Shown here: in pieces, positions 1 through 5,972 of the stretch
How positions within the stretch are numbered: the stretch's first letter is position 1
How the letters are laid out: each line of letters begins with the position of its first letter
Assembly (NCBI GenBank): GCA_009392095.1
Contig: VFHF01000251.1
Location: 1-7,573 of the forward strand
Source: SAR202 cluster bacterium
Lineage (GTDB): Bacteria > Chloroflexota > Dehalococcoidia > Lucifugimonadales > UBA3495
Direction: 5' to 3'
Length of the DNA: 7,573 bases
Position numbers and translations under genes: made by a program
Notes under the pieces: generated by a model
The model's input: only the letters and a program-made list of their open reading frames with translations
Databases searched by the model: none
Told to the model about the DNA's origin: nothing

Positions 1-170
1 CGGAAGGACGTTCTTTGGACGAGGCCAAGGTCCGCGAGATAGCCACTGGCGAGATAATGACCGCCCAAAAAGGCATCGGCAGGGGCTGGTGGACGAGATC
101 GGTGATTTCAAAGACGCACTTGAGGAAGCCGCCGAAGCCGGCGGATGAAAATCAACGCCACGTCGGATAG
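1..170 (+). CDS. C-terminal tail of an SppA-like S49 (signal peptide) peptidase, 5' truncated, apparent frameshift
   Basis: The gene enters from the left edge. Read from base 3 it gives EGRSLDEAKVREIATGEIMT and then AQKGIGRG. This resembles the C-terminal part of S49 peptidases, where a 'TGxxxTAxxAxxxGLVDEIG' stretch closes the domain. At about base 87 the frame continues as GWWTRS and runs to a TAG at 168-170. In the frame one base over, bases 87-148 read LVDEIGDFKDALEEAAEAGG and stop at a TGA (146-148), which is exactly what the family predicts. One missing base in the run around 84-88 (GGC-TGG instead of GGC-CTG) would restore it. S49 proteins are membrane-associated Ser/Lys peptidases that degrade leftover signal peptides; the catalytic residues lie upstream and cannot be seen. 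It may be a real frameshifted allele or a single-base sequence error. Family assignment rests on about 48 residues, so an S49-related serine dehydrogenase-type protease remains possible. Confidence 0.6.
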   Translation, partial: EGRSLDEAKVREIATGEIMTAQKGIGRGWWTRSVISKTHLRKPPKPADENQRHVG

Positions 171-313
171 GCCCTAGCCGTAGCCTGAACCAACGGATCG
201 TTGCGCTCTCGGGTTTCGGTCAGAGGTCCGGAGGGCAGCCGCTGGTCGAGGGTTTTGGAAGAATGATGGCCGGGGCACATCACTGGCGGCGATTTCGGTT
301 CAGTAGAAAACTA
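171..313. other. Intergenic region between the convergent S49 peptidase tail and mazG
   Basis: About 140 bases separate two convergent stop codons. I see no credible gene, no tRNA-like cloverleaf and no strong GC hairpin with a T-tract. The only small inverted repeat is AGTAG-AAAA-CTACT at 302-315, which overlaps the mazG stop codon and is too short to be called a terminator. Confidence 0.5.
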
Positions 314-1138
314 CTAACCCACCAACCGCTTGGCTTCCTGCCAGAGTTCCTCTTTCTGATTTAAGGAAAGGCTGTTGAAGTCGAGACTCCGCTCGGCAGC
401 CAGTTTTTCCATGCCTAGATACCGCTTTCCGAAGCGCTGGTTGGCCTTGCGCAGCACATCCTCGGCATGTTCGCCCGACCAACGGGTCAGATTGACCATA
501 GTGAACAGCAGGTCGCCCAGCTCATGCATCTTTTCTTCCGGAGTGGCGGCGGCTTTAAGCTCGGCCACTTCCTCAACGATCTTATCGAGCACGCCAGAGA
601 TGTCGTCCCACTCGAACCCCGCCTTGCCCACCCGGTCCTGCATCAATTGGGCGTAGGCCAGGGCCGGAAGATTGCCGGGGATACCCTCGACGGGCGATTT
701 GCTTTCGCCTTTTGCCTTGCGTTCCTCCGCCTTGATCTGCTCCCAATTCCGCTCCACCTCCCGGGCGTCTTTTGCATGCCCGTCGGCAAAGACGTGGGGG
801 TGGCGGCGCACCAGCTTGGCGTTGATCTCCCGAAGCACGTCTTCAAGCTGGAAATCGCCGGCTTCCTTGGCGATGTCGGCGTGGAAAGCGACCTGGACCA
901 GCAGGTCTCCCAGTTCTTCTGATAGGACAGCGGGGTCGCCCTGATCTATGGCCTCGATGACCTCGTAGGACTCTTCCAAAAGATTCCGTTTCAATGATTC
1001 GTGGGTCTGCTCCCGGTCCCAGGGGCAACCACCGGGGGCGCGAAGGCGGGCGACGATGTCCATCAACGTTTGGAACTTGCCCAATTCTTGTTCGGAAAAA
1101 GAGTCCTGAGTTGGGGATGAATCCTCTTGTGGCGGCAT
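314..1138 (-). CDS. mazG: MazG nucleoside triphosphate pyrophosphohydrolase
   Basis: A 274-residue protein, the usual length for full two-domain MazG (about 260-280). It hydrolyses (d)NTPs to NMP and pyrophosphate in the cytosol, clearing aberrant nucleotides; in E. coli it also affects ppGpp levels. The N-terminal domain opens with the family hallmark RAPGGCPWDREQTHESLK (33-50), then the metal-binding EESYE (55-59) and EELGDLL (74-80). The second domain repeats the pattern with VEEVAEL (188-194) and HELGDLLF (205-212), preceded by the conserved KAGFEWDD (172-179). All acidic metal ligands are present in both halves, so it should be active. The ATG at 1136-1138 has no clear Shine-Dalgarno, but a TATAAT box sits seven bases upstream, which suggests leaderless transcription. 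It is divergent from the DUF1461 gene and convergent with the S49 tail. Confidence is high. Confidence 0.96.
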   Translation of the reverse strand: MPPQEDSSPTQDSFSEQELGKFQTLMDIVARLRAPGGCPWDREQTHESLKRNLLEESYEVIEAIDQGDPAVLSEELGDLLVQVAFHADIAKEAGDFQLEDVLREINAKLVRRHPHVFADGHAKDAREVERNWEQIKAEERKAKGESKSPVEGIPGNLPALAYAQLMQDRVGKAGFEWDDISGVLDKIVEEVAELKAAATPEEKMHELGDLLFTMVNLTRWSGEHAEDVLRKANQRFGKRYLGMEKLAAERSLDFNSLSLNQKEELWQEAKRLVG

Positions 1139-1144
1139 GGACGA

Positions 1145-1174
1145 ATTATAGATTGCAGCCCGGTTGCTTCACAA
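1145..1174 (-). promoter_or_regulatory. Candidate mazG promoter (TTGTGA-18-TATAAT)
   Basis: On the minus strand a perfect -10 box TATAAT lies at 1150-1145. A -35-like TTGTGA (4 of 6 matches to TTGACA) lies at 1174-1169, with 18 bases between them. Only six bases separate the -10 box from the ATG at 1138, so transcription would start at or within a base or two of the start codon. No Shine-Dalgarno is visible, which fits a leaderless mRNA. This is prediction from consensus only. Confidence 0.5.
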
Positions 1175-1260
1175 GCTGGCCGGTGCTAACTTAGATTGGA
1201 TCGCTGGGTGCATAAATCCGTGAATTTTGAGCCTGTAACGGTCAGTAAAACGGAGATGAT

Positions 1261-1992
1261 ATGGGTCGCGTAAGCTGGCTTCCCTGGGCGATTTTCATCA
1301 TCGCAGTGCCGCTGTTCCTAATCACTGCCAGCGTTACCTGGGCGTTCAACAGCCCGGGGCTATACGACGACGGCTTCGAGAAGTATTCAATCTCTCGCAT
1401 CTCCGGCATCACCGACAGCGACCTGCGCCAGGTGGGCGCCGACATCCGGAGTTACATCAACTCCGGTTACGAGCCACTGGACGTCCGGGCCAGCATCCTT
1501 GGCACAGAGCGAGACCTGTTCAACGACCGGGAAGTAGCCCACATGAAAGACGTCAAGCAACTTGTGCGAGGCGTGTACGTGCTGGCCTTGGCTTCCGCGT
1601 TGTATCTGGCGGCGATGGTCGTGATCGGCTTCGCATTGTACAGGGGCCGGTTCGTCGCAGACCTAGCCAAACGCCTAGCCTGGGGTGGCGGGCTCACGCT
1701 AGTGTTATTGATAGTCTTTGGACTAGTGGCTCTGGTGGGATTCGATAGCGTATTCTTAAAATTCCACCAATTGAGTTTCGCCAACGATTTCTGGCGACTG
1801 GACCCGCGCACCGATTATCTCGTCCGGATCTTCCCCCAGGATTTCTGGTTCGACGCCACTCTATGGGTGGCGGTCAGAGCCATTTCCGGGGCGTTGATCT
1901 TGACGGTGGCTGGCAGCGCGTTCCTGGTCTACCGTAAGTATTCCGGCTGGCAACGAGCCATGGACGGTCTGGATAGTGTGCATGAGTCCTGA
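1261..1992 (+). CDS. DUF1461/TIGR01906 integral membrane protein, Lit-like (putative lipoprotein intramolecular transacylase)
   Basis: A 243-residue protein with four predicted membrane helices at about 7-28, 104-126, 142-163 and 202-223, and a long extracytoplasmic loop after helix 1. Two motifs identify the DUF1461/TIGR01906 family: REVAHMKDVK (90-99) with His94, and FHQLSFANDFWRLDP (168-182) with His169, followed by DYLVRIFPQDFW (185-196). In Firmicutes, Lit enzymes of this family move an acyl chain within the lipoprotein N-terminus to make lyso-form lipoproteins, and the two conserved histidines are thought to be catalytic. The same role here is inferred from motifs only; many bacterial members have no tested function. 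ATG at 1261 is chosen because GGAG (1252-1255) lies five bases upstream. It is a single gene, divergent from mazG with 122 bases between start codons, and ends in a hairpin. No gene next to it is a lipoprotein-processing partner. Confidence 0.82.
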   Translation: MGRVSWLPWAIFIIAVPLFLITASVTWAFNSPGLYDDGFEKYSISRISGITDSDLRQVGADIRSYINSGYEPLDVRASILGTERDLFNDREVAHMKDVKQLVRGVYVLALASALYLAAMVVIGFALYRGRFVADLAKRLAWGGGLTLVLLIVFGLVALVGFDSVFLKFHQLSFANDFWRLDPRTDYLVRIFPQDFWFDATLWVAVRAISGALILTVAGSAFLVYRKYSGWQRAMDGLDSVHES

Positions 1993-2045
1993 CTCGAATT
2001 AAGATAAAATCCTGGCCGGCGTTTGGCGCCGAGTGAACAAACGAA

Positions 2046-2076
2046 AAACAGGGGCAAGTCATGCTTGCCCCTGTTT
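2046..2076. terminator. Hairpin terminator between convergent DUF1461 and FmdB-family genes
   Basis: A perfect 13-bp stem: AAACAGGGGCAAG (2046-2058) pairs with 2064-2076 around a five-base loop TCATG. On the minus strand the stem runs into TTTTTCGTTTG, a good U-tract, 37 bases beyond the FmdB-family stop codon. On the plus strand only TTT follows, so it should act mainly for the minus-strand gene and more weakly for the DUF1461 gene. Confidence 0.8.
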
Positions 2077-2112
2077 CATGCGAGTTCCGGTTGTAGCGGT
2101 ATCTCGTGAATG

Positions 2113-2343
2113 TTACGAGCCGCAGCCACATCCGCCGCCGCAGCAACCACCGCCGCTCAATGGAGGTAGTGGACCCATCGAAGTGGGCATCTCGCTGCCG
2201 CCCTTGGTCACCGACGCGAAGACTGAGATGGCGCGTTTGGCTGGCTGCTCACAATTTGGGCAGTCGGCCCCGAGGGCGCTCATCGACTGGAGTTTTTCGA
2301 ACTTGTGGTCACAAGTAGGGCAGATATACTCGTACAATGGCAT
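2113..2343 (-). CDS. FmdB-family zinc ribbon protein with Gly/Cys-rich tail
   Basis: A 76-residue protein beginning MPLYEYICPTCDHKFEKLQS, the diagnostic opening of the FmdB/CxxC_CxxC_SSSS regulatory-domain family. Two CxxC pairs, Cys8/Cys11 and Cys28/Cys31, should bind one Zn ion in a ribbon fold. The middle (45-63) is Gly/Pro/Ser-rich and probably flexible. The end, GGGCCGGGCGCGS (64-76), adds four more cysteines (67, 68, 72, 74). FmdB was named from a formamidase operon where a regulatory role was proposed, but for most homologues the function is unknown, and no partner gene adjoins this one. The ATG at 2341-2343 has only a weak upstream GGGG (2351-2354). It is transcribed toward the hairpin at 2046-2076. 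Family assignment is secure; function is not. Confidence 0.9.
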   Translation of the reverse strand: MPLYEYICPTCDHKFEKLQSMSALGADCPNCEQPAKRAISVFASVTKGGSEMPTSMGPLPPLSGGGCCGGGCGCGS

Positions 2344-2523
2344 TTCGGCACCCCATAGAATACGATTTTACTGGTTAACTAGAACCGTTCGCCCTTAAGG
2401 GGAGAACTAGAGTGAATTTAACTGAAGCAAATATGAGACGTCAAGGGCGGCATCATAGTTAGGCAGGATCAAGAACGGGAAACAGGCCACGCACCGCAGA
2501 GGCCACGACGCCGCCTACAGACG
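2344..2523. other. Divergent intergenic region between FmdB-family gene and first MFS gene
   Basis: About 180 bases that must hold the promoters of both divergent genes. On the minus strand, TAAAAT (2370-2365) and TATTCT (2362-2357) are possible -10 boxes for the FmdB-family gene, but neither has a convincing -35. A perfect 10-bp palindrome CCCTTAAGGG lies at 2392-2401, and a direct repeat AACTAGA occurs at 2377-2383 and 2405-2411 on either side of it, so an operator is possible. No gene is supported here. Confidence 0.4.
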
Positions 2524-3741
2524 TTGGACTCGTGGCGGGCCTACCGGGACTTCCGATTTCTCTGGGTCGCAAATTTCTTTGCCAACACCGCCCAGTGGCT
2601 GCAACTGCTTTCGATTGGCTGGCTGGTCCGCGACCTAACAGACTCGTTCGCTTCCTCCGGGCTATTGGTGGTTACGGCCGGCGGAATGACCACCCTTCCA
2701 ACGTTGGTCGTGGGACCGTGGGCCGGGGTGCTGGGCGACCGTGTGGACCGCAGAAAGCTGGTCATGGCCGTCCAAGCTTTCATGACCATGGCGGCAATCG
2801 TATTTGCTTTTGTGGTGCACTCGGGACACGTCGAGTGGTGGCACGCTTACATCTACGTGTTCATATCGGGAATCTGCTGGTCAATTTCGCTAACGGTCCG
2901 CCAGACCTTGGTCGCCAACACTGTGCCCAGGGAAGCCTTGGTCAACGCCTACGCCAGCAATACCCTGACAATCACCGGCACCAGGATGGTTGGCCCCTTC
3001 GTTGGGGGGATTCTGATCACCACCATCGGCTTTACTTGGAATTTCGCCATTGAGGCCGGTTTGTACTCGGCCACTGTGCTCGCCTTCTTTCCCATGAGGA
3101 CTCCCTACTTGCAGACGCGCCCGGAGGACTCAGTGGGCTCGCCCTTGGCCAACTTCATGGAAGGCCTACGTTACGTCAGGAAACAGGAACGGGTGATCTG
3201 GAACCTGTTGGTGGTTGGGCTGATTCCCAACGTGCTGCTCCACCCGGTCTGGTTCGTGCTTCCAGTGTTCACCGTTGAAGTCCTGCACCGCAGTGCAGAC
3301 ACGGGGGGAATCCTACTGGCCGTCACTGGATTTGGCGGTCTTCTATCGGCCTTGACGATCGCCTCCGTAGGCTTCGGCTACAACCGAGGGCTGATCTGCT
3401 TGGCAGCTATTCTTTTGGCGTCCACAACAGTGGTCTTGTTCGCCTTTTCCCATTGGCTGTTTTTAGCCATGATCTTGATCGGATTGATGTCGCTGGCCCA
3501 GGCCACATTCCGCACATCGTCCAGCACGTTGATCCAGTCATTGGTGCCGGACCATCTACGGAGCCGCATAACCAGCCTGCATCTCTACAGCCAAGGTTTC
3601 GTTTTCATGTCCAGCCTTGCTGTGGGACTGCTGGTTGACCTCACAACCGTTGTTATCGCCCTCAGCGTGGTTGGTGGGGCCGGAATTCTGCTAGGCGCGA
3701 TTTCTTATCTGGCCCTACCGGGGCTACGTGCGGCGCGATAG
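2524..3741 (+). CDS. Major facilitator superfamily transporter, MFS_3/EntS-like, 12 TM
   Basis: A 405-residue inner-membrane carrier, very hydrophobic, consistent with 12 helices. The N-terminus (WRAYRDFRFLWVANFFANTA, 4-23) and WLVRDLTDS (33-41) match the MFS_3 group, which includes the enterobactin exporter EntS and many uncharacterised exporters. The MFS motif A is clear at 68-78 (GVLGDRVDRRK). The helix-5 region has the group-typical NTVPREALVNAYASN (132-146) and GPFVGG (157-162), and QSLVPDHLRSRITSLHLYS (338-356) matches the second half. It probably exports a small molecule by proton antiport; the substrate cannot be told. The first usable start after the in-frame TGA at 2434-2436 is TTG at 2524. 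No Shine-Dalgarno precedes it, so the exact N-terminus is uncertain, though it fits the family. Another MFS gene follows 86 bases later in the same direction. Confidence 0.9.
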   Translation: MDSWRAYRDFRFLWVANFFANTAQWLQLLSIGWLVRDLTDSFASSGLLVVTAGGMTTLPTLVVGPWAGVLGDRVDRRKLVMAVQAFMTMAAIVFAFVVHSGHVEWWHAYIYVFISGICWSISLTVRQTLVANTVPREALVNAYASNTLTITGTRMVGPFVGGILITTIGFTWNFAIEAGLYSATVLAFFPMRTPYLQTRPEDSVGSPLANFMEGLRYVRKQERVIWNLLVVGLIPNVLLHPVWFVLPVFTVEVLHRSADTGGILLAVTGFGGLLSALTIASVGFGYNRGLICLAAILLASTTVVLFAFSHWLFLAMILIGLMSLAQATFRTSSSTLIQSLVPDHLRSRITSLHLYSQGFVFMSSLAVGLLVDLTTVVIALSVVGGAGILLGAISYLALPGLRAAR

Positions 3742-3771
3742 AAGGCTTGCTCGATAGAAAGCTCAATAGAA
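3738..3771 (+). repeat. Three short ATAGAA repeats at the end of the first MFS gene
   Basis: ATAGAA recurs at 3738-3743, 3754-3759 and 3766-3771, within the partial units CGATAGAAGGCTTG, CGATAGAAAGCTC and CAATAGAAGG. The first copy contains the stop codon of the first MFS gene. The array looks like small slippage or decayed duplication just beyond the gene end. CGATA (3736-3740) and TATCG (3774-3778) could also pair, but the hairpin would be weak. Confidence 0.35.
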
Positions 3772-3827
3772 GGTATCGTTTCATTTTTCGGAGTGAATCG
3801 CGGGACCTTTAGGAGTAATCTAAGTTA

Positions 3828-5318
3828 GTGATTTCCGCCATCAAGTCCAGCCCCAACTTCAAGTGGTGGGTGTTCGGCACCATCGCCATCGGCACTTTCC
3901 TCTCAGTCGTAGACCACGGCAGCGTCCTCGTTGCACTGCCCAACATAGAGCGCCATTTCGGGTCCAACCTGCCCAGCGTTCAATGGATCGTGGTCGGTTA
4001 CGCGTTGGCCATCAGCGTCCTGATCCTACCCATGGGCCGCCTGGGAGACATCATAGGCCGGAAGCAGGTATACATCGGCGGGATGGTTATCTTCGTCGTT
4101 GCCGCGGCACTGGCCGGAGTGTCCCCCAACCTCGGCTCGTTAATCGCCGCCAAGATATTCCAGGGCGTCGGCTCAGCCATGGTCCAGAGCGCCGGCATCG
4201 CCATGGTGATCACGTCGTTCCCAGGGACCGAGCGTGGCAAGGCTTTAGGCACCCACCTAAGCGTGGTTGGGGCCGGGGCGATCGCTGGACCGGCCATCGG
4301 AGGTCTGCTGGTCAGCGCGTTCGAGTGGCGCTCAGTTTTCTTTGCTAACGTGCCTGTTGGAATCTTCACCATCTTCATATCGATGCTGATCCTTCCTTTG
4401 GACAAACCGGAGCCGGTGGCTGAGGGAGAGGCACGCCAACGATTCGATTGGGGCGGCGCGGTGTTTTCCGGTTTGGCCCTGCTGGGGTTTTTGTTGGTAG
4501 TCGGCAACGGCGACCGGTTGGGCTGGACCTCGGGGCTTATCGTCTCCGGAGCGATCGCCACTGTGCTTGTGAGCGCCGCATTTGTCTGGTGGGAGCTGCA
4601 CTTTCCCACACCGATGCTGGACCTGAGTCTTTTCAAACGAAAGTTGGTGAGCTTTGGGGTGGCGGCTGGATGGTTCTCTTTCATGGGAAGCTCCGCGTCC
4701 AGGTTCATGATGCCCTTCTACATGCAGCGGGTGCTGGAGTTATCGCCAAGAGAGGTAGGGCTGTTGCTCATCCCTCCCGCCATGTGCATGGTGTTGCTCG
4801 GCCCCATCAGCGGACGGTGGTCGGACAGATTTGGTTCCCGGGGCCTAACCGTGGGCGGCCTAACCGTATCCGCCGTAGCCTGGGTGATCATGGCTACGAG
4901 TCTCACCGAGTTCTCTCCAATACTTCTGATCGTGGTCTTGCTGATGGCACAGAGCGCCGGGACGGCCCTATTCAACTCGCCCAACAACAGCTCCATATTG
5001 AGCGCGGTGGAACGCTCGCAATATGGGGTGGTCTCGGCCCTGACTCAGTTGGTCCGGAACTCGGCCAACGTGACCAGCATCGCCATCGCCACGACAGTGG
5101 TAGTCGCAACCATGGGCGCCAGGGGAGTGGAGCCCAGCTTGGATGCAGTCAACCCAGACGTTGCCGAGGCATTTGTGGCCGGCCTCAAATGGGCATTCTG
5201 GATGATGGCTGGGCTGCTGTTGGTGGGAATCATCTTGTCTGCGCTTCGAGGCGGACGGCCGAAACCTGAGCCCGCGGCCAAGCCCGAATCCATCGCCGGC
5301 AGGCCGGCATCTGAATGA
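3828..5318 (+). CDS. MFS transporter, DHA2/EmrB-QacA-like, 14 TM drug:H+ antiporter family
   Basis: A 496-residue membrane protein whose length and pattern fit the 14-helix DHA2 family (EmrB, QacA), which expels toxic or hydrophobic compounds in exchange for protons. Visible motifs: Asp29 in helix 1 followed by VLVALPNIERHFG (33-45); motif A GRLGDIIGRKQ (70-80); motif C GAIAGPAIGG (150-159), the antiporter signature; WRSVFFANVPVG (167-178); a second motif A-like GRWSDRFGSRG (329-339); and NSPNNSSIL (383-391) near helix 11. The C-terminal tail (474-496) is Pro/Lys-rich and cytoplasmic. The start is GTG at 3828, the first start after the in-frame TAA at 3816-3818, with AGGAG (3811-3815) 12 bases upstream, a long spacing. 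It is unlike the preceding MFS gene in family, so the pair is not a simple duplication. No regulator gene adjoins. Substrate unknown; a sugar or organic-acid exporter cannot be excluded. Confidence 0.93.
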   Translation: MISAIKSSPNFKWWVFGTIAIGTFLSVVDHGSVLVALPNIERHFGSNLPSVQWIVVGYALAISVLILPMGRLGDIIGRKQVYIGGMVIFVVAAALAGVSPNLGSLIAAKIFQGVGSAMVQSAGIAMVITSFPGTERGKALGTHLSVVGAGAIAGPAIGGLLVSAFEWRSVFFANVPVGIFTIFISMLILPLDKPEPVAEGEARQRFDWGGAVFSGLALLGFLLVVGNGDRLGWTSGLIVSGAIATVLVSAAFVWWELHFPTPMLDLSLFKRKLVSFGVAAGWFSFMGSSASRFMMPFYMQRVLELSPREVGLLLIPPAMCMVLLGPISGRWSDRFGSRGLTVGGLTVSAVAWVIMATSLTEFSPILLIVVLLMAQSAGTALFNSPNNSSILSAVERSQYGVVSALTQLVRNSANVTSIAIATTVVVATMGARGVEPSLDAVNPDVAEAFVAGLKWAFWMMAGLLLVGIILSALRGGRPKPEPAAKPESIAGRPASE

Positions 5319-5370
5319 TTTAAGGAGCGCCTGAGACACCGCCAGTCAGCTTGACACCCCTAACCAAGGG

Positions 5371-5388
5371 TGGGAAACTTACTTCCCA
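5371..5388 (+). other. Small inverted repeat upstream of first CDGSH gene
   Basis: TGGGAA (5371-5376) pairs with TTCCCA (5383-5388) across a six-base loop. No T-tract follows, so it is not a convincing terminator for the MFS gene that ends at 5318. A perfect TTGACA -35-like hexamer lies just upstream (5351-5356), but no good -10 box stands 16-18 bases away. The repeat may be an operator or simply chance. Its right arm is part of ACTTCCCATTC, which recurs as ACTTCCCACTC at 5662-5672 before the second CDGSH gene. Confidence 0.3.
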
Positions 5389-5451
5389 TTCGTGGTAGCT
5401 GACGTAAAGCTCGGAGCTATCGAGTATTACAGTAATGACGGAGGAGTTCAT

Positions 5452-5658
5452 ATGGCAGGCGTCAATATCGAGATTCGAGAGAACGGTCCACTGCGCGTTG
5501 TCGGCCCCGTAACCATCACAGACAAAGACGGCAAAGAGTACACCATACCTGAGGGCCAGTGGGTGAGCATGTGCCGTTGCGGCGAGTCTGGCAACAAGCC
5601 TTTCTGCGACTCCGCTCACCGCGACGCCGGGTTCGAGGCTGAATCCGTAGCTAAGTAG
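5452..5658 (+). CDS. CDGSH iron-sulfur domain protein, copy 1
   Basis: A 68-residue soluble protein. The C-terminal half holds CRCGESGNKPFCDSAH (41-56), giving Cys41, Cys43, Cys52 and His56, the 3Cys-1His set that binds a [2Fe-2S] cluster in CDGSH (mitoNEET-type) proteins. The N-terminal half (IEIRENGPLRVVGPVTITDK, 6-25) is the short beta-rich segment common in single-domain bacterial members. CDGSH clusters are labile and pH-sensitive and are thought to serve in electron or cluster transfer and redox sensing; a specific partner is not evident here. The ATG at 5452 is preferred because GGAGGAG (5440-5446) lies five bases upstream. An in-frame GTG at 5392 would add 20 residues not matched in the second copy. 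The second copy follows after 83 bases in the same direction. Confidence 0.93.
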   Translation: MAGVNIEIRENGPLRVVGPVTITDKDGKEYTIPEGQWVSMCRCGESGNKPFCDSAHRDAGFEAESVAK

Positions 5659-5741
5659 ATAACTTCCCACTCCATAGTTGCGACATCGCGTGATGCAGTC
5701 CGCCACCTATGTGCGAATACATCCCAGACGGAGGAATATTC

Positions 5742-5948
5742 ATGGCAGATGTAAACATCGAGATTCGGGAGAACGGTCCCCTGCGGTTTGTCGGCCCCAT
5801 CACGATCACCGACAAAGACGGTAACAACTACACCGTCCCAGACGGCGAGGCGGTAGCTCTCTGCCGTTGCGGTCATTCAACAAATAAACCGTTCTGCTCC
5901 GGTACCCACCGGGAGGCCGGGTTTGAGGCCGAGTCCTCAGCTCAGTAG
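5742..5948 (+). CDS. CDGSH iron-sulfur domain protein, copy 2
   Basis: A 68-residue paralogue of the gene just upstream, with the same length and an ungapped alignment. The cluster motif is CRCGHSTNKPFCSGTH (41-56), so Cys41, Cys43, Cys52 and His56 are all kept. Compared with copy 1, the residue after the third cysteine is Ser instead of the usual Asp, and His45 replaces Glu near the cluster. Both sites could shift redox potential or pH response, which is inference. The ATG at 5742 has GGAGGAA (5730-5736) five bases upstream and matches the start of copy 1; an in-frame ATG at 5709 has no ribosome site and no match in copy 1. The gene ends 24 bases before a strong terminator, so the two copies may share one transcript. 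Whether the second has its own promoter is unclear. Confidence 0.93.
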   Translation: MADVNIEIRENGPLRFVGPITITDKDGNNYTVPDGEAVALCRCGHSTNKPFCSGTHREAGFEAESSAQ

Positions 5949-5972
5949 TTTGCCCGCCGAAATATGGCAACA

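Larger units (their letters stand above)
5381..5948 (+). repeat. Tandem duplication of a CDGSH gene with its leader
   Basis: Two head-to-tail units carry one CDGSH gene each; the start codons lie 290 bases apart. The proteins match at about 49 of 68 positions with no gaps. The leaders also share their ends: ACTTCCCA(T/C)TC opens both (5381 and 5662), and GACGGAGGA closes both just before the start codon. The middle of the leaders has diverged in sequence and length (71 versus 80 bases). Confidence 0.75.

Noticed and set aside
467..922. Long plus-strand open frame of 151 codons inside mazG
   Set aside because: It is wholly antisense to a gene with clear MazG motifs, has no ribosome site, and its translation reads like a codon-bias shadow.
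3738..3778. Terminator after the first MFS gene
   Set aside because: Only short imperfect pairing is possible and the T-run that follows is detached from it; the short repeats are a better description.
3998..5339. Long open frames within the DHA2-type transporter gene: a minus-strand frame of 236 codons, a plus-strand shifted frame of 273 codons, and shorter minus-strand frames
   Set aside because: They overlap a complete transporter gene with all expected motifs; their products are low-complexity or Arg/His-rich and match nothing I recognise.
5351..5380. Promoter built on the perfect TTGACA upstream of CDGSH copy 1
   Set aside because: No acceptable -10 box lies 16-18 bases downstream (the spot reads about GAAACT), so I mention it without calling a promoter.
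5392..5451. Upstream GTG start for CDGSH copy 1
   Set aside because: The extra 20 residues are not matched in copy 2, and a strong ribosome site directly precedes the ATG at 5452.
5709..5741. Upstream ATG start for CDGSH copy 2
   Set aside because: No ribosome site precedes it; GGAGGAA five bases before the ATG at 5742 and alignment with copy 1 favour the shorter form.
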